From: Lactiplantibacillus brownii
Lineage (GTDB): Bacteria; Bacillota; Bacilli; Lactobacillales; Lactobacillaceae
DNA: 64,000 nucleotides
Direction of reading: 5' to 3'
NCBI RefSeq assembly: GCF_031085375.1
Contig: NZ_JAVCWF010000001.1
Coordinates: forward strand, 2,542,001 to 2,606,000
Below the pieces are notes generated by a model. It made no database searches. It had not been told where the DNA came from and saw only the letters and a list, made by a program, of their open reading frames with translations. Made by a program: the position numbers and the translations under genes. Positions within the stretch are counted from its first letter, which is position 1; every line of letters starts with the position of its first letter. Positions 20,504 through 29,669 of the stretch are shown here, in pieces.

Positions 20504-20940
20504 AATTGTCCGTCTCAGTGGACCAGCACGTTTGCTGTGAGGCAGACCTGCAGCCAAAGGACGGTCTGCAGGGCGCTTTCAAGCCGAAATTCACGTCTTA
20601 AAAGTCGGCCAGACACTAACCTGGGTTAAACCACCCAGCTAAGTGTCTCGACACGGCAAACGAGCTAGTCCACTCCGATGTTAGATAGTAATTTAACAAG
20701 TGAACATCAATTAAACCAGTATCAACGAAAGGTCAATTGATATTAGGGTGCAGATTAGTGTAGGGCGGGCTGGATGATGCTCAGTGGTGAAATTTCTCTT
20801 TGCTGGTGGGCTTTCCAGCTTAGAAAAACCCGGATTGTGAGACCGCCCTTTGGCTCACAAACGTGGCCACCACGTTCCAGCATCAGTCCAGACCAACCGG
20901 AACGACGAGCTAAGCAGATATCCATAAATACACTAGCTAC
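20504..20940. repeat. Structured intergenic repeat B, copy 1
   Basis: About 437 bp that recurs at 45253-45802. The first half folds into a closed multi-branch: an 18-bp outer stem (20518-20535 with 20656-20673, two mismatches) encloses a CAGACCTGCAG/CTGCAGG hairpin and a GACACT..AGTGTC hairpin (20612-20626 with 20633-20647). The second half has TGTGAG/CTCACA and AACGTGG/CCACGTT hairpins closed by a CTGGA-TGATGCT/AGCATCAGTCCAG stem. No plausible protein. It could be a structured RNA or a non-autonomous mobile repeat. Confidence 0.75.
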
Positions 20941-20985
20941 CCATATTAGTTTGACAAGTTAATTTATTTACCATTTTTTGGCACA

Positions 20986-21037
20986 TAAAAAAATGGATGG
21001 GCACTGCGCTCAAATTAAAAGCAGTACTCACCCATTT
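20986..21037 (-). terminator. Terminator after the aldo/keto reductase pair
   Basis: An imperfect 17-bp stem, AAATGGATGGGCACTGC with the region 21021-21037, and a U-run on the minus strand (seven A at about 20987-20993 on the plus strand). Confidence 0.75.
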
Positions 21038-21062
21038 CTAAAACTAAACAGACAAAACGACA

Positions 21063-21926
21063 TTAATGAGCTGCGTGCACATCAAAGGCACCCAACAGCA
21101 TTTCCTTAACACCGGCAGCATCGGGATCATGCCGGCCCTTACCAGTATCTAATTGTTGCATGGCCGTCAACTCTGAATCAGTCAATTTGAAATCAAACAA
21201 CGCTAAATTACTTTTGATTCGGGAAACATGAACAGATTTTGGAAAAACGATGATACCACTTTGATTTTCAAAGCGTAAGATGATTTGACCGGCGTCCTTG
21301 TCATACTTTTCAGCCAATTTCGTAATCACTGGGTCATTTAATAAGGCTTGGTTTCCTTGACCTAGGGGTGCCCAAGCTTCCAACTTAACCTCATCCTTGG
21401 CTAACAACTCCCGCAACGGCTTTTGTTGAAAATAAGGATTAAATTCCACTTGGTTCACGGCTGGAATGGTCTCAAATTGTGGCATAAAGTGTTGCCAAAT
21501 CTTGGGAGTCATATTAGAAACCCCAATCGACCGGATTTTACCCGCTCGTTGCGCAGCACCCATCGCCCGCCAAGCCCCTGGCACGTCGCCATATGATTGA
21601 TGAATCAAGTAGAGATCCATGTAATCTAAACCAAGCTGGCTTAAAGACGTGTCAATAGCTTTCGTCGCCGCTTCAAAGCCAAAATCTTGAAGCCATAATT
21701 TACTGGTCACCCAAATTTCATCGCGCGGAATCCCACTTGCTTTAATGGCTTGGCCCACTTCAGCTTCGTTAAAGTAAGCTACGGCCGTATCAATATGGCG
21801 ATAACCAATTTTCAAAGCCTCACTAACAGCACGGTAAGTCGATCCGTCATTCGGAATCTGAAAAGTCCCAAAACTGATGGCTGGAATTTCATTACCATCA
21901 TTTAATTTAATTGTTGGTGTCATCAT
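21063..21926 (-). CDS. Aldo/keto reductase
   Basis: A 287-residue AKR with the tetrad Asp (HIDTAVAY), Tyr (VAYFNE), Lys (TSKLWL) and His (LYLIHQSYG), and the cofactor segment IVFPKSVHVSRI. It sits 2 bp after another AKR gene and is related to it, so the pair probably arose by tandem duplication and is cotranscribed. GAGG precedes the ATG. Unlike its neighbour it has RFENQSG where most relatives have RWLLQRG. Substrate unknown. Confidence 0.9.
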   Translation of the reverse strand: MMTPTIKLNDGNEIPAISFGTFQIPNDGSTYRAVSEALKIGYRHIDTAVAYFNEAEVGQAIKASGIPRDEIWVTSKLWLQDFGFEAATKAIDTSLSQLGLDYMDLYLIHQSYGDVPGAWRAMGAAQRAGKIRSIGVSNMTPKIWQHFMPQFETIPAVNQVEFNPYFQQKPLRELLAKDEVKLEAWAPLGQGNQALLNDPVITKLAEKYDKDAGQIILRFENQSGIIVFPKSVHVSRIKSNLALFDFKLTDSELTAMQQLDTGKGRHDPDAAGVKEMLLGAFDVHAAH

Positions 21927-21928
21927 AA

Positions 21929-22798
21929 TTACCTCTTCAATTTTTTGAGATCAGCGCCGAAAATTTGTTCAATCGTGACTGGATCACGGTGATCAAAGAA
22001 CTGACTCTCTTTCCGGTCCAAACTCGTCATCGTTTGCATCTCAGCTTCAGTTAATTTGAAATCAAAAACAGCTATATTTTCAGCCATCCGCGCGGGATGC
22101 ACCGATTTAGGAATCACTGTAATCCCCCGTTGTAACAACCAGCGCAAAATAACTTGCCCAACTGATTTACCATGAGCCTGCGCAATTTTGGCAATGGTTG
22201 GATCGGCGAAAATACCATGCTTACCTTCCGCAAACGGCGCCCATGCTTCGACTCGGACTTCTTCACGTTGATTGAAAGCCACTTCTGTCGGTTGTTGATA
22301 CCAAGGATTCACTTCAATTTGGTTAACTGCTGGTTTCACAGTCATCGTTAACTCTAAATTTTTCAATTGATCCGCATAAAAATTAGAAACGCCAATTGCG
22401 CGAATCTTCCCAGCCTGGTAGGCTTCTTCAAGAGCTCGCCATGCGCCCATCACATCGCCGTATGGTTGATGTAATAAATATAAATCAAGATAATCTAATC
22501 CTAATCGTTCTAAAGACGCGTCAATCCCCTTTTTAGCACGATCATAAGTAAAATCTGAAACCCATAACTTCGACGTGATAAATAGATCTTCTCGTTTAAG
22601 TCCACTCTTCTGAATTGCACGCCCAACTGCCGCTTCATTTTGATAAGCCGTCGCGGTATCAATCAAGCGATAACCGGCCGACAACGCTGCCGTAACTGCG
22701 GTTTCACACTCAGCTAAATCTGGCACTTGGAAAACACCAAAACCAAGTTGTGGCATTTCAACACCATTGTTTAATTTAATTGTTGGGATAGTTGTCAT
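21929..22798 (-). CDS. Aldo/keto reductase
   Basis: A 289-residue AKR with the tetrad Asp (LIDTATAY), Tyr (TAYQNE), Lys (TSKLWV) and His (YLLHQPYG) and cofactor segment TVIPKSVHPARM. The ATG at 22798 (MTTIPTIKL) has AGGA upstream and starts at the family N-terminus; the longer frame adds unlike residues. First gene of a two-AKR unit. A LysR gene, now decayed, diverges from it and was probably its regulator. Confidence 0.92.
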   Translation of the reverse strand: MTTIPTIKLNNGVEMPQLGFGVFQVPDLAECETAVTAALSAGYRLIDTATAYQNEAAVGRAIQKSGLKREDLFITSKLWVSDFTYDRAKKGIDASLERLGLDYLDLYLLHQPYGDVMGAWRALEEAYQAGKIRAIGVSNFYADQLKNLELTMTVKPAVNQIEVNPWYQQPTEVAFNQREEVRVEAWAPFAEGKHGIFADPTIAKIAQAHGKSVGQVILRWLLQRGITVIPKSVHPARMAENIAVFDFKLTEAEMQTMTSLDRKESQFFDHRDPVTIEQIFGADLKKLKR

Positions 22799-22913
22799 CT
22801 TATCGTCCTGCTTTCTTCGTTTGTATGAGACTACTTTAACCCCAACCATATTGTCTGAAAATTACTACTTTAGCATGCTAGCATACAGGCAACGTATACT
22901 GAGGTGAGGCTAA

Positions 22914-23315
22914 ATGCTAGATAACTACCTATTACAAGAACTCGTCACCTTTTCGGCCACTGGTACCCTCGCTAAAACAGCGGCCAAACTGAACGTCACT
23001 CAACCGACCGTCACCCGTGGCATGCAAAAACTAGATATTGCTTTGGGCGTCCGTCTCTTTGAACGTCAACCCAATCGACTTAGCTTAACCGTCACCGGGG
23101 AACTGGCAGCAAAAGAAGCCACCAAGTTATTGCAAACCAATCACCAATTGGTTACCACCGTCCGCAATTTTGACCCAAGCCAACAAAGGCTCAGAATTGG
23201 CATGAGTGATATTGGGCCATGGCGACAAATCATCCAACGAGCGATTTCCGGCGCACGTTTCTTTTATCAGAAACAACGTGACGCCTTCATTGAAATCACA
23301 AAACATTCTGAATAG
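22914..23315 (+). pseudogene. LysR-type regulator with most of the effector domain lost
   Basis: Only 133 residues, against about 290-300 for the family. Residues 1-62 are an intact LTTR HTH (LLQELVTFSATGTLAKTAAKLNVTQPTVTRGMQKLD). After residue 100 (LRIGMSDIGPWRQIIQR) it jumps to ARFFYQKQRDAFIEITKHSE, which looks like the usual C-terminal end of an LTTR. An in-frame internal deletion of about 170 codons explains this. The DNA-binding domain may still be made, with a strong GAGGTGAGG site. It diverges from the two-AKR unit. Confidence 0.7.
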
Positions 23316-23354
23316 GCCGGACTATGAGAGTCACCAGTTTAGACTTCGAACCAT

Positions 23355-23397
23355 AAAAAGAACTCATCATCTTATGCCACGATGATGAGTTCTTTTT
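23355..23397. terminator. Bidirectional terminator
   Basis: Perfect 17-bp stem AAAAAGAACTCATCATC/complement (23355-23371 with 23381-23397) between the decayed LysR gene and the convergent purine permease. Confidence 0.95.
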
Positions 23398-23413
23398 GTC
23401 GAATAGTGATTAG

Positions 23414-24871
23414 TTAGACTAAAGCTAACACTAAGAAGTTGATTACGAATAGCGCTGAAACACCCCAGATTAAGGGATGGACCGTCTTAGCCTTGCCATT
23501 AACTGTCCGAATGATGCAATAGAAAATAAATCCGGCGGCAATACCGTAAGTAATGTTGTACGCAAAGGCCATGATGAACGCCGTCATAAAGGCTGGAATG
23601 GCTTCATTTAAATCTGACCATGGAATCTTGCTGAAAGAACTCATCATCATAATCCCAACCAAAATCAAAGATGGCGCGATCGCTGCGGTTGGAATAATTG
23701 ATAAGAGTGGTGAAGCTAAGGAACTTAGCAAGAATAAGATTGAAACAACCACACTAGTTAAACCGGTTCGCCCACCGGCACCAATCCCGGCAGAGCTTTC
23801 AACGTACGTCGTGATGTTGGAAGTCCCGAAGATAGAACCAACCCCCGTAGCGATGGAATCTGCAAATAATGCTTTGTCTAGTTTTGATTTAAAACCAGGC
23901 GCCTTTTCCAAAGCTAATTCTTTTTCACCAGAGAAGATTCCCGTCTGACGACCAGTCCCGATAAAAGTTCCTAAAGAATCAAACGTATCTGACAAACTAA
24001 ATGACAAAATCGTCATCAAAACTAAAATGATCCGATTTTGAGAAGCAAACAGCGACCCCATCCCTTTTGATGAAAATGCCGCGAGAAAAGTTGTGCCTAA
24101 TTGATGAAACGATGCTCCCAAAGAATAATCACTCGCCAAATGTAAATCAGTGACCCCCATCGGAAACCCAATAATTGTCGTTGCGATGATCCCAATCAAT
24201 AAAGCTCCAGGGACTTTCTTTACTTTTAGAATGACGGTCAAAATCAAACCAATCAACGCTAAAACCAAAGCTGGCGAATTGAACATTTGTAACGCCGGCG
24301 TGACACTCCCGTTAGAAACGACTGTGCTAATACCGTGTTGGAATGTCGTTTGAGCGGCGTGATAGACTTTGCTGTTAATTGATGTGATGCTCGTCGCATC
24401 GGTCGTGAAATTAAGAAAGTTCGCGTTTTTCAATCCTGCATAAGCAATAAACGCCCCAATCCCACCACTAATGGCAAGCTGTAGATTGATTGGAATGGCT
24501 GAAATCAGCATTTTTCGAATCTTCGTTGCCGTAATCACAATATTGATAATGCCACAGAAGAAAACTAATGCTAGTCCTTCTTGCCAGGTAAAACCTAAGC
24601 TCATCACAACGGTATACGTGAAGAAAGCGTTCAAGCCCATTCCCGGAGCCAGCGCGTATGGCACGTTGGCGAACAGTCCCATGACTAAAGTTCCGGCGAC
24701 TGACGCAATAATTGTAGCCAAGAAAACCGCCTGTTGTGGCATTCCTGTTTGGCCTAAAATCTGTGGGTTAACGAATAAAATATATGACATGGCAAAAAAA
24801 GTTGTAACACCCGCACCAATTTCAGTCCCAACAGTCGTTCCTGATTCCTTGAGCTTGAAAAATTTATCCAA
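23414..24871 (-). CDS. NCS2/AzgA-type purine permease
   Basis: About 485 residues, twelve-plus membrane segments, of the AzgA-like branch (adenine/guanine/hypoxanthine permeases). Typical segments are EIGAGVTTFFAMSYILFVNPQIL near the N-terminus, ALAPGMGLNAFFTYTVV and SSAGIGAGGRTGLTSVVV. Start: TTG at 24869-24871 lies 8 bases from GGAGG, whereas the TTG at 24877 is only 2 bases away. PurBox-like sites lie upstream. It would import purine bases using the proton gradient. Confidence 0.9.
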   Translation of the reverse strand: MDKFFKLKESGTTVGTEIGAGVTTFFAMSYILFVNPQILGQTGMPQQAVFLATIIASVAGTLVMGLFANVPYALAPGMGLNAFFTYTVVMSLGFTWQEGLALVFFCGIINIVITATKIRKMLISAIPINLQLAISGGIGAFIAYAGLKNANFLNFTTDATSITSINSKVYHAAQTTFQHGISTVVSNGSVTPALQMFNSPALVLALIGLILTVILKVKKVPGALLIGIIATTIIGFPMGVTDLHLASDYSLGASFHQLGTTFLAAFSSKGMGSLFASQNRIILVLMTILSFSLSDTFDSLGTFIGTGRQTGIFSGEKELALEKAPGFKSKLDKALFADSIATGVGSIFGTSNITTYVESSAGIGAGGRTGLTSVVVSILFLLSSLASPLLSIIPTAAIAPSLILVGIMMMSSFSKIPWSDLNEAIPAFMTAFIMAFAYNITYGIAAGFIFYCIIRTVNGKAKTVHPLIWGVSALFVINFLVLALV

Positions 24872-25012
24872 AATCAATTCCTCCTTGAAATACGAACAAT
24901 TCGTGTCAAAAATAATTAAATGTTAACTATTTCATAAATACTATAACAGAACTTTTCATAAAATAACAGTAAATTTTATAAAATAGTTGAACTTTATTTT
25001 GTTCATTATCAT

Positions 25013-25076
25013 AATTGTTCGTATTTTACACACCTACGCGTAAAATCTTGGGTTAACCACCTATTTGTTCGTTATT
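25013..25076. promoter_or_regulatory. PurBox-like sites upstream of the purine permease
   Basis: Minus strand AATACGAACAATT (within 25013-25027) and AATAACGAACAAAT (25063-25076) repeat a CGAAC core resembling lactic-acid-bacterial PurBoxes. A third AATACGAACAATT lies at about 24888-24901, beside the ribosome-binding site and in the opposite orientation. PurR control of a purine permease fits. The rest of the 470-bp gap (24878-25348) shows only AT-rich DNA and a terminator. Confidence 0.6.
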
Positions 25077-25234
25077 GGCTATATCCTAGTTTTGAATTAG
25101 TCTGTCCGTTTATATTTATCCACAAAGTACTGTGGGAATTATGCCACGCTTGCTCGAAACAGCCGCTAAGTATCCTTTTGTTTAATTACCGATTCACTTA
25201 ATAACCTGTATACTCATAAATTCCGTAAAACACA

Positions 25235-25278
25235 CCAAAAAAAGTCTTTGCCAGCCATAATTTGCTCGCAAAGACTTT
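25235..25278 (-). terminator. Terminator of the copper operon
   Basis: AAAGTCTTTGC (25241-25251) pairs with GCAAAGACTTT (25268-25278), giving a minus-strand U-run, about 70 bp after the ATPase stop codon. Confidence 0.8.
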
Positions 25279-25348
25279 ATATTTTCCATCATCATAAACT
25301 ATTTATGACCAATAGACCTCATTTAAACCCAAAATACCTTTCAATATT

Positions 25349-27274
25349 TCAAACTGGTTGAACTTTCGAACCAATCTTCGCTCGATTCAATAAAACAGAA
25401 CTCGTGACAACCGAAAGTGAACTAAATGCCATCGCTAAGCCAGCTAATTCGGGGCTTAACGTGAGGCCAATGGCAAAGAAGATTCCAGCAGCGACCGGAA
25501 TTCCAAGCACGTTATAAATGAACGCCCAGAACAAATTAAGTTTAATACGGTTAAAAGTTTTTCGACTCAAAGCCAGGGCTTTGTCAACATCACGTAAATC
25601 ATTTTTAACGAGGACAATTCCTCCAGCATCGATGGCAATATCTGTCCCAGAACCCATCGCAATACCCACATCCGCCATGGTCAAGGCCGGTGCATCGTTG
25701 ATGCCATCACCAACAAAGGCGACTTTACCCGTTTGTTGGAACGCCTTTACTTGGTCGGCTTTATCGCCTGGCAAAACATCCGCAATCACTTCATCGATCC
25801 CAACTTGTTGGGCAATCGCTTGTGCAACCCGCTCGTTATCACCAGTCAGCATGACCGTTTTTAGCCCGCGAGCCTTCAACTTCGCAATTGCTTCTGCTGA
25901 CGTGGCTTTAGCAACATCCTGAATCGCAATCAGCCCAATAATACGCTCGTCTAAACCAACAAATACCACTGTTTTAGCTTCATTTTGCAACCGGATTTCT
26001 TGTTGAGCCAACTTATCATCAAGCTTAAAATCAGTCAATAATTTGTGATTACCAACAAAGCCGTTATGCCCATCAAATTGAGCCGCCACGCCTTTTCCTT
26101 CAATCGCCCGAAAACCGCTGACCGGTTGTGCCGAGATTTTAGCCGCTTGGGCCCGTTTGAGAATTGCCGCTGCCAAGGGATGCTCAGATGATTCTTCTAA
26201 GCTGGCCGCAATTCGTAAAACTTGCGCTTCATCTCCCACGATATCAGTCACTTGTGGTTGACCAACCGTGATCGTTCCCGTTTTATCAAAGACCACTGTT
26301 TTGACGTCATTGACTGCTCCCAAAACTTCCCCATTTTTGATTAAAATACCCATTTTAGCACCACGTCCGGTCCCAACCATCAATGCAGTGGGTGTGGCCA
26401 AACCAAGCGCGCAAGGACAAGCAATAACTACTACGGAAACCGCAAAAATCAACGCACGGGCGACACTGGCATCCAAGAAAATAAACCAAGTTAGAAACGT
26501 TAGGATTGCCAAGATCAGCACGACCGGCACAAAAATGTCGGACACTTTGTCGGTCAACTTTTGGATAGGTGCGTGGCTGTTCTGCGCTTTTTTGACGAGA
26601 GTCACAATTTGTGACAGCATCGTCTGATCACCAACTTTATTCGCTTTCAATAGGAAAGTTCCGGTACTATTCATCGTCGCCCCGATGACCTTATCATTAA
26701 CTTGCTTCGCCACTGGCATGCTTTCGCCTGTGACCATCGACTCGTCGACCGTGGAACGTCCCTTAACGATCACGCCATCCACGGGAACTTTTTCACCCGG
26801 TTTCACCCGAATGACATCATTCAAAACGACCGCTGATAACGGTAATTTCACGAATTCACCATCGCGTAAAACTTCAGCGTCCTTGGCCTGTAGGTTCGCT
26901 AACTTTTCGACCGCGTCAGACGCATTGTTGCGCATCCGTTCTTCGAAGACCTGCCCTAATAACACAAAGGTCGTCACAAACGCAGCACTTTCAAAAAAAA
27001 CGGCCTGTTGCGTTAGCATCGCATAAAGACTGTACAGATAGGCCGTGACGGTCCCAATCGCGACTAGCGTATCCATATTGGCGTGATGTTTCTTGAATGA
27101 TGCCCAAGCACTTTGAGCAAAGGGACCCGCTGAAACCACCATAATGATCGTCGTCAACCCCAGTTGTGTCCAGTTGCCACCCGGCAACATCCAGCCAAAT
27201 GGCATCAAGATCATATTCGCCAACATCGGTAAGGATAAAACCAATGATAGCCAAAATCGTTTGGTCACAGTCAT
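25349..27274 (-). CDS. copA: Copper-exporting P1B-type ATPase without an HMA domain
   Basis: A 641-residue heavy-metal ATPase. CPC in helix 6 ([14 protein letters not shown]), phosphorylation loop [21 protein letters not shown] (the HP motif), [10 protein letters not shown], and C-terminal YNVLGIP and MAFSSLSV, a pattern fitting Cu(I)-ATPases. The N-terminal metal-binding domains common in CopA are absent. The ATG at 27274 overlaps the upstream cupredoxin stop (TAATG). It would pump Cu(I) out of the cell, with the two small cupredoxin proteins as operon partners. Regulated by two cop boxes upstream of the operon. Confidence 0.92.
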   Translation of the reverse strand: MTVTKRFWLSLVLSLPMLANMILMPFGWMLPGGNWTQLGLTTIIMVVSAGPFAQSAWASFKKHHANMDTLVAIGTVTAYLYSLYAMLTQQAVFFESAAFVTTFVLLGQVFEERMRNNASDAVEKLANLQAKDAEVLRDGEFVKLPLSAVVLNDVIRVKPGEKVPVDGVIVKGRSTVDESMVTGESMPVAKQVNDKVIGATMNSTGTFLLKANKVGDQTMLSQIVTLVKKAQNSHAPIQKLTDKVSDIFVPVVLILAILTFLTWFIFLDASVARALIFAVSVVVIACPCALGLATPTALMVGTGRGAKMGILIKNGEVLGAVNDVKTVVFDKTGTITVGQPQVTDIVGDEAQVLRIAASLEESSEHPLAAAILKRAQAAKISAQPVSGFRAIEGKGVAAQFDGHNGFVGNHKLLTDFKLDDKLAQQEIRLQNEAKTVVFVGLDERIIGLIAIQDVAKATSAEAIAKLKARGLKTVMLTGDNERVAQAIAQQVGIDEVIADVLPGDKADQVKAFQQTGKVAFVGDGINDAPALTMADVGIAMGSGTDIAIDAGGIVLVKNDLRDVDKALALSRKTFNRIKLNLFWAFIYNVLGIPVAAGIFFAIGLTLSPELAGLAMAFSSLSVVTSSVLLNRAKIGSKVQPV

Positions 27275-27546
27275 TAGACAATCACCACTTTTCCATGAAA
27301 CATATCCATCCCACAACTAAACTCAAATTCACCAGTTTGGTCGGTCGAAATTTTGATCGTTTGGGGCTGATTTAATGGCAGCTCAGTTTCAAAATCCAAA
27401 GCCTTAGAATGAACCACGTCTAGACAGCCTTGCGCCTTCGTCCGCGTAAAAGTTAGTTCTGCGGAAAGCCCTTGTTTCAAGGTGACCACTTGAGGTTGGT
27501 AACTGCCTGCCACCGTAATGGCCGCTACTTGTTTATTTTCAGTCAT
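27274..27546 (-). CDS. Soluble cupredoxin-domain protein
   Basis: A 90-residue cupredoxin-like beta domain with the C-terminal copper-site pattern [11 protein letters not shown] and an upstream QGCLDVVH. It has no signal peptide, so it would act in the cytoplasm, possibly buffering or handing copper to the coupled ATPase. Middle gene of a three-gene operon. It is a paralogue of the membrane-anchored cupredoxin just upstream. Confidence 0.8.
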   Translation of the reverse strand: MTENKQVAAITVAGSYQPQVVTLKQGLSAELTFTRTKAQGCLDVVHSKALDFETELPLNQPQTIKISTDQTGEFEFSCGMDMFHGKVVIV

Positions 27547-27558
27547 GCGCTTTTCCTC

Positions 27559-27930
27559 CTATTTAATCGTCAATTTGCCATGAAACATATCCATCCCGCA
27601 GGCCCATTCATAATCGCCCGGCTTGCTCGTATCAATTTCAATTGATTCACGATGATTCTGCGGCAATTCTTGATTTATCCCAAAATCACTGAAAACCACG
27701 CGATCGAGACAAGTTGACGCATCTTTACGAGTAAAGTTTAAGACTGCCGGAACCCCTCGCTTCAAAACAATCTTTTCTGGTGAATACCCACCACTTACTT
27801 CGATATCCACAGACTGATGATTATCCTTTACCGCGGCTTCGGCGCTCGTAACCTGATGTTTCCCAAAGAACCACCATACAATAAATCCAATAATAGCAAC
27901 GCCAACAAGTAAAACAATTAATTTTGTCAT
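27559..27930 (-). CDS. Membrane-anchored cupredoxin-domain protein
   Basis: About 123 residues: one N-terminal membrane helix (LIVLLVGVAIIGFIVWWFF), then an extracellular cupredoxin domain with STCLDRVVF and [14 protein letters not shown], the same ligand pattern as its soluble neighbour. ATG 27930 has GAGGAA upstream; the preceding TTG is not needed. First gene of the copper operon; two CopY-type boxes lie upstream. It may bind Cu at the outer face of the membrane. Confidence 0.82.
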   Translation of the reverse strand: MTKLIVLLVGVAIIGFIVWWFFGKHQVTSAEAAVKDNHQSVDIEVSGGYSPEKIVLKRGVPAVLNFTRKDASTCLDRVVFSDFGINQELPQNHRESIEIDTSKPGDYEWACGMDMFHGKLTIK

Positions 27931-27968
27931 CAAACAACTTCCTCTCTTAAACCAGCTTTATTTACGAT

Positions 27969-28018
27969 TACATTTGTAAACCACAAAAACCATCTTAATC
28001 GTATCGTTTACATTTGTC
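27969..28018. promoter_or_regulatory. Two cop boxes (CopY/CopR operator)
   Basis: TACATTTGTA at 27969-27978 is an exact match to the Firmicute cop box TACANNTGTA; TACATTTGTC at 28009-28018 differs at one position. They are 40 bp apart upstream of the cupredoxin-ATPase operon. The repressor gene itself is not in the window. Confidence 0.85.
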
Positions 28019-28150
28019 AACGATAAAATTCAAACATCGATCTTATGCTTTTTAGGCTGTTTCAACTATTCAAAATAAGTATTGGTTAATTCGGCAACTT
28101 GTTCCTATAATTGAGCTGGTTAATTAATTATGAATAGAGGCGTTCTTTAG

Positions 28151-29191
28151 ATGAAAAGTGCAATTTTTATGGAACCTGGTAAGGTAACGGTTGAAGATTT
28201 AGCTAAACCCACGTTGAAAGCCCCCGATGACGTCATCATTCACGTTGTCCGGACTTGTGTTTGCGGCTCTGACCTTTGGGCTTATCGTGGTCTGGAACCT
28301 AAGGCCGCTCATTCAGAAAATTCTGGTCATGAAGCAATTGGCATCGTTGAAAGCGTTGGTGAAGCCATCACAACCGTTCAGCCTGGCGATTTCGTGATTG
28401 CCCCATTTACCCATGGCTGCGGTCATTGTGCCGCTTGCCTAGCGGGTTTCGATGGGGATTGTCAAAATCATGATGACAATTTTAGTGATGGTGTCCAAGC
28501 CGAATATATCCGTTTCCAGCATGGTGACTGGGCTTTAATTAAAATTCCTGGTCAACCGGCCGACTACAGTGATGCTATGCTGAATTCTTTACTTAGTCTC
28601 GCAGATGTCATGGCGACTGGCTATCACGCTGCGCGAGTTGCGCACGTTAAAACCGGTGATACGGTTGTGGTCGTTGGCGACGGTGCGGTAGGACTATGTG
28701 GGGTCATTGCTGCTGAATTACGTGGGGCCAAACGCATTATTGCCATGAGTCGACACGCTGACCGTCAACAATTGGCTTTGTCATTTGGCGCCACCGACAT
28801 CATCGCTGAACGTGGCGATGAAGCCATCGCAAAGGTTATGACCTTAACTAATCAGGCTGGCGCGGATGCAGTACTTGAATGTGTCGGTACGGAATTATCA
28901 ACTGAAACTGCGCTAAAAGCTGCCCGTCCAGGAGCGATTGTCGGTCGCGTGGGCTTGCCGCATGAGCCTAAGATGGACATGAGTGCTTCCTTCTATAACA
29001 ACACAGCGATCGCTGGTGGTCCGGCCTCCGTCACCACTTACGACAAACAAGTCTTGTTGAAAGCTGTTTTAGACGGCGACATCCAACCGGGTAAAGTTTT
29101 TACAAAGCGCTTTAAACTAGACGATATCGATGCTGCCTATCAAGCCATGACGGCTCGTGAAGCAATCAAAGCACTGATCGTCATTGACTAA
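28151..29191 (+). CDS. Zinc-dependent alcohol dehydrogenase family protein
   Basis: A 346-residue MDR enzyme with both zinc sites: catalytic Cys in TCVCGSD and His/Glu in SGHEAIG; structural zinc as CGHCAACLAGFDGDC. The nucleotide site is VVGDGAVGLCGVIAA near residue 175. It resembles the group of zinc-binding dehydrogenases annotated as alcohol, sorbitol or threonine dehydrogenases; substrate not predictable. AGAGG precedes the ATG. It is transcribed away from the copper operon and stands alone. Confidence 0.9.
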   Translation: MKSAIFMEPGKVTVEDLAKPTLKAPDDVIIHVVRTCVCGSDLWAYRGLEPKAAHSENSGHEAIGIVESVGEAITTVQPGDFVIAPFTHGCGHCAACLAGFDGDCQNHDDNFSDGVQAEYIRFQHGDWALIKIPGQPADYSDAMLNSLLSLADVMATGYHAARVAHVKTGDTVVVVGDGAVGLCGVIAAELRGAKRIIAMSRHADRQQLALSFGATDIIAERGDEAIAKVMTLTNQAGADAVLECVGTELSTETALKAARPGAIVGRVGLPHEPKMDMSASFYNNTAIAGGPASVTTYDKQVLLKAVLDGDIQPGKVFTKRFKLDDIDAAYQAMTAREAIKALIVID

Positions 29192-29254
29192 TGTCACCGT
29201 ATTGATCAATAAAAATTTATTTAGCTGGTGGCGCTTTCACATTCGACTTGTGTA

Positions 29255-29282
29255 TATGTTATACTTTAAAAAAGTATACATA
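29255..29282 (+). promoter_or_regulatory. Palindromic promoter element before a small membrane gene
   Basis: A 28-bp inverted repeat (TATGTTATACTTT pairing with AAAGTATACATA, one mismatch) overlapping a TATACT -10-like hexamer and ending 2 bases before AGGAG. It may be an operator. Confidence 0.35.
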
Positions 29283-29298
29283 AGGAGTCCCGTTAATT

Positions 29299-29604
29299 AT
29301 GGCTAAACAAATTTTAAATGATAATACTAAATATTATCGCCGTCATTCCACTGCTGACATTATTTTCGTCGTCGCTTTTCTACTATCAATCTTCATGATG
29401 CAAAAACTATATGCCCCAATTTTAGTGATTGTAGTTTATGTTCTTTACGCCGAATTTAGTAAAGTTGTGTTAGTCTCACCGGTCGATAATAAGATCGACA
29501 AAATACAGATTGATAAAGCAACTTGGAAATCCTACAAGAAACGGCATCATATTTCTACTTGGACAGAATATAACGCAGCGATGATCGATAACAAAAAATT
29601 TTAA
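29299..29604 (+). CDS. Small membrane protein, unknown
   Basis: A 101-residue protein with two adjacent membrane helices (about residues 20-55: DIIFVVAFLLSIFMMQ and LVIVVYVLYAEF) and a basic cytoplasmic C-terminus ending in KKRHHISTWTEYNAAMIDNKKF. AAGGAG lies upstream of ATG. Its own promoter region contains a palindrome and a bidirectional terminator follows. No family recognised. Confidence 0.65.
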   Translation: MAKQILNDNTKYYRRHSTADIIFVVAFLLSIFMMQKLYAPILVIVVYVLYAEFSKVVLVSPVDNKIDKIQIDKATWKSYKKRHHISTWTEYNAAMIDNKKF

Positions 29605-29608
29605 TCAA

Positions 29609-29656
29609 AAAAGGCCTGTAATTGCTTGGCATACACCAAGTCGTTACAGGCCTTTT
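29609..29656. terminator. Bidirectional terminator
   Basis: Perfect 13-bp stem AAAAGGCCTGTAA/TTACAGGCCTTTT between convergent genes. Confidence 0.92.
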
Positions 29657-29669
29657 CTAGTCTCAAAAT

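Noticed and set aside
20444..20629. Short ORFs in repeat B, similar to one at 45247-45546
   Set aside because: The similarity follows the DNA repeat and breaks with indels; RNA stems explain the conservation better.
23553..27026. Several plus-strand ORFs of 90-150 codons opposite the purine permease and the Cu-ATPase
   Set aside because: They are antisense to clear membrane-protein genes and show the typical composition of such shadows.
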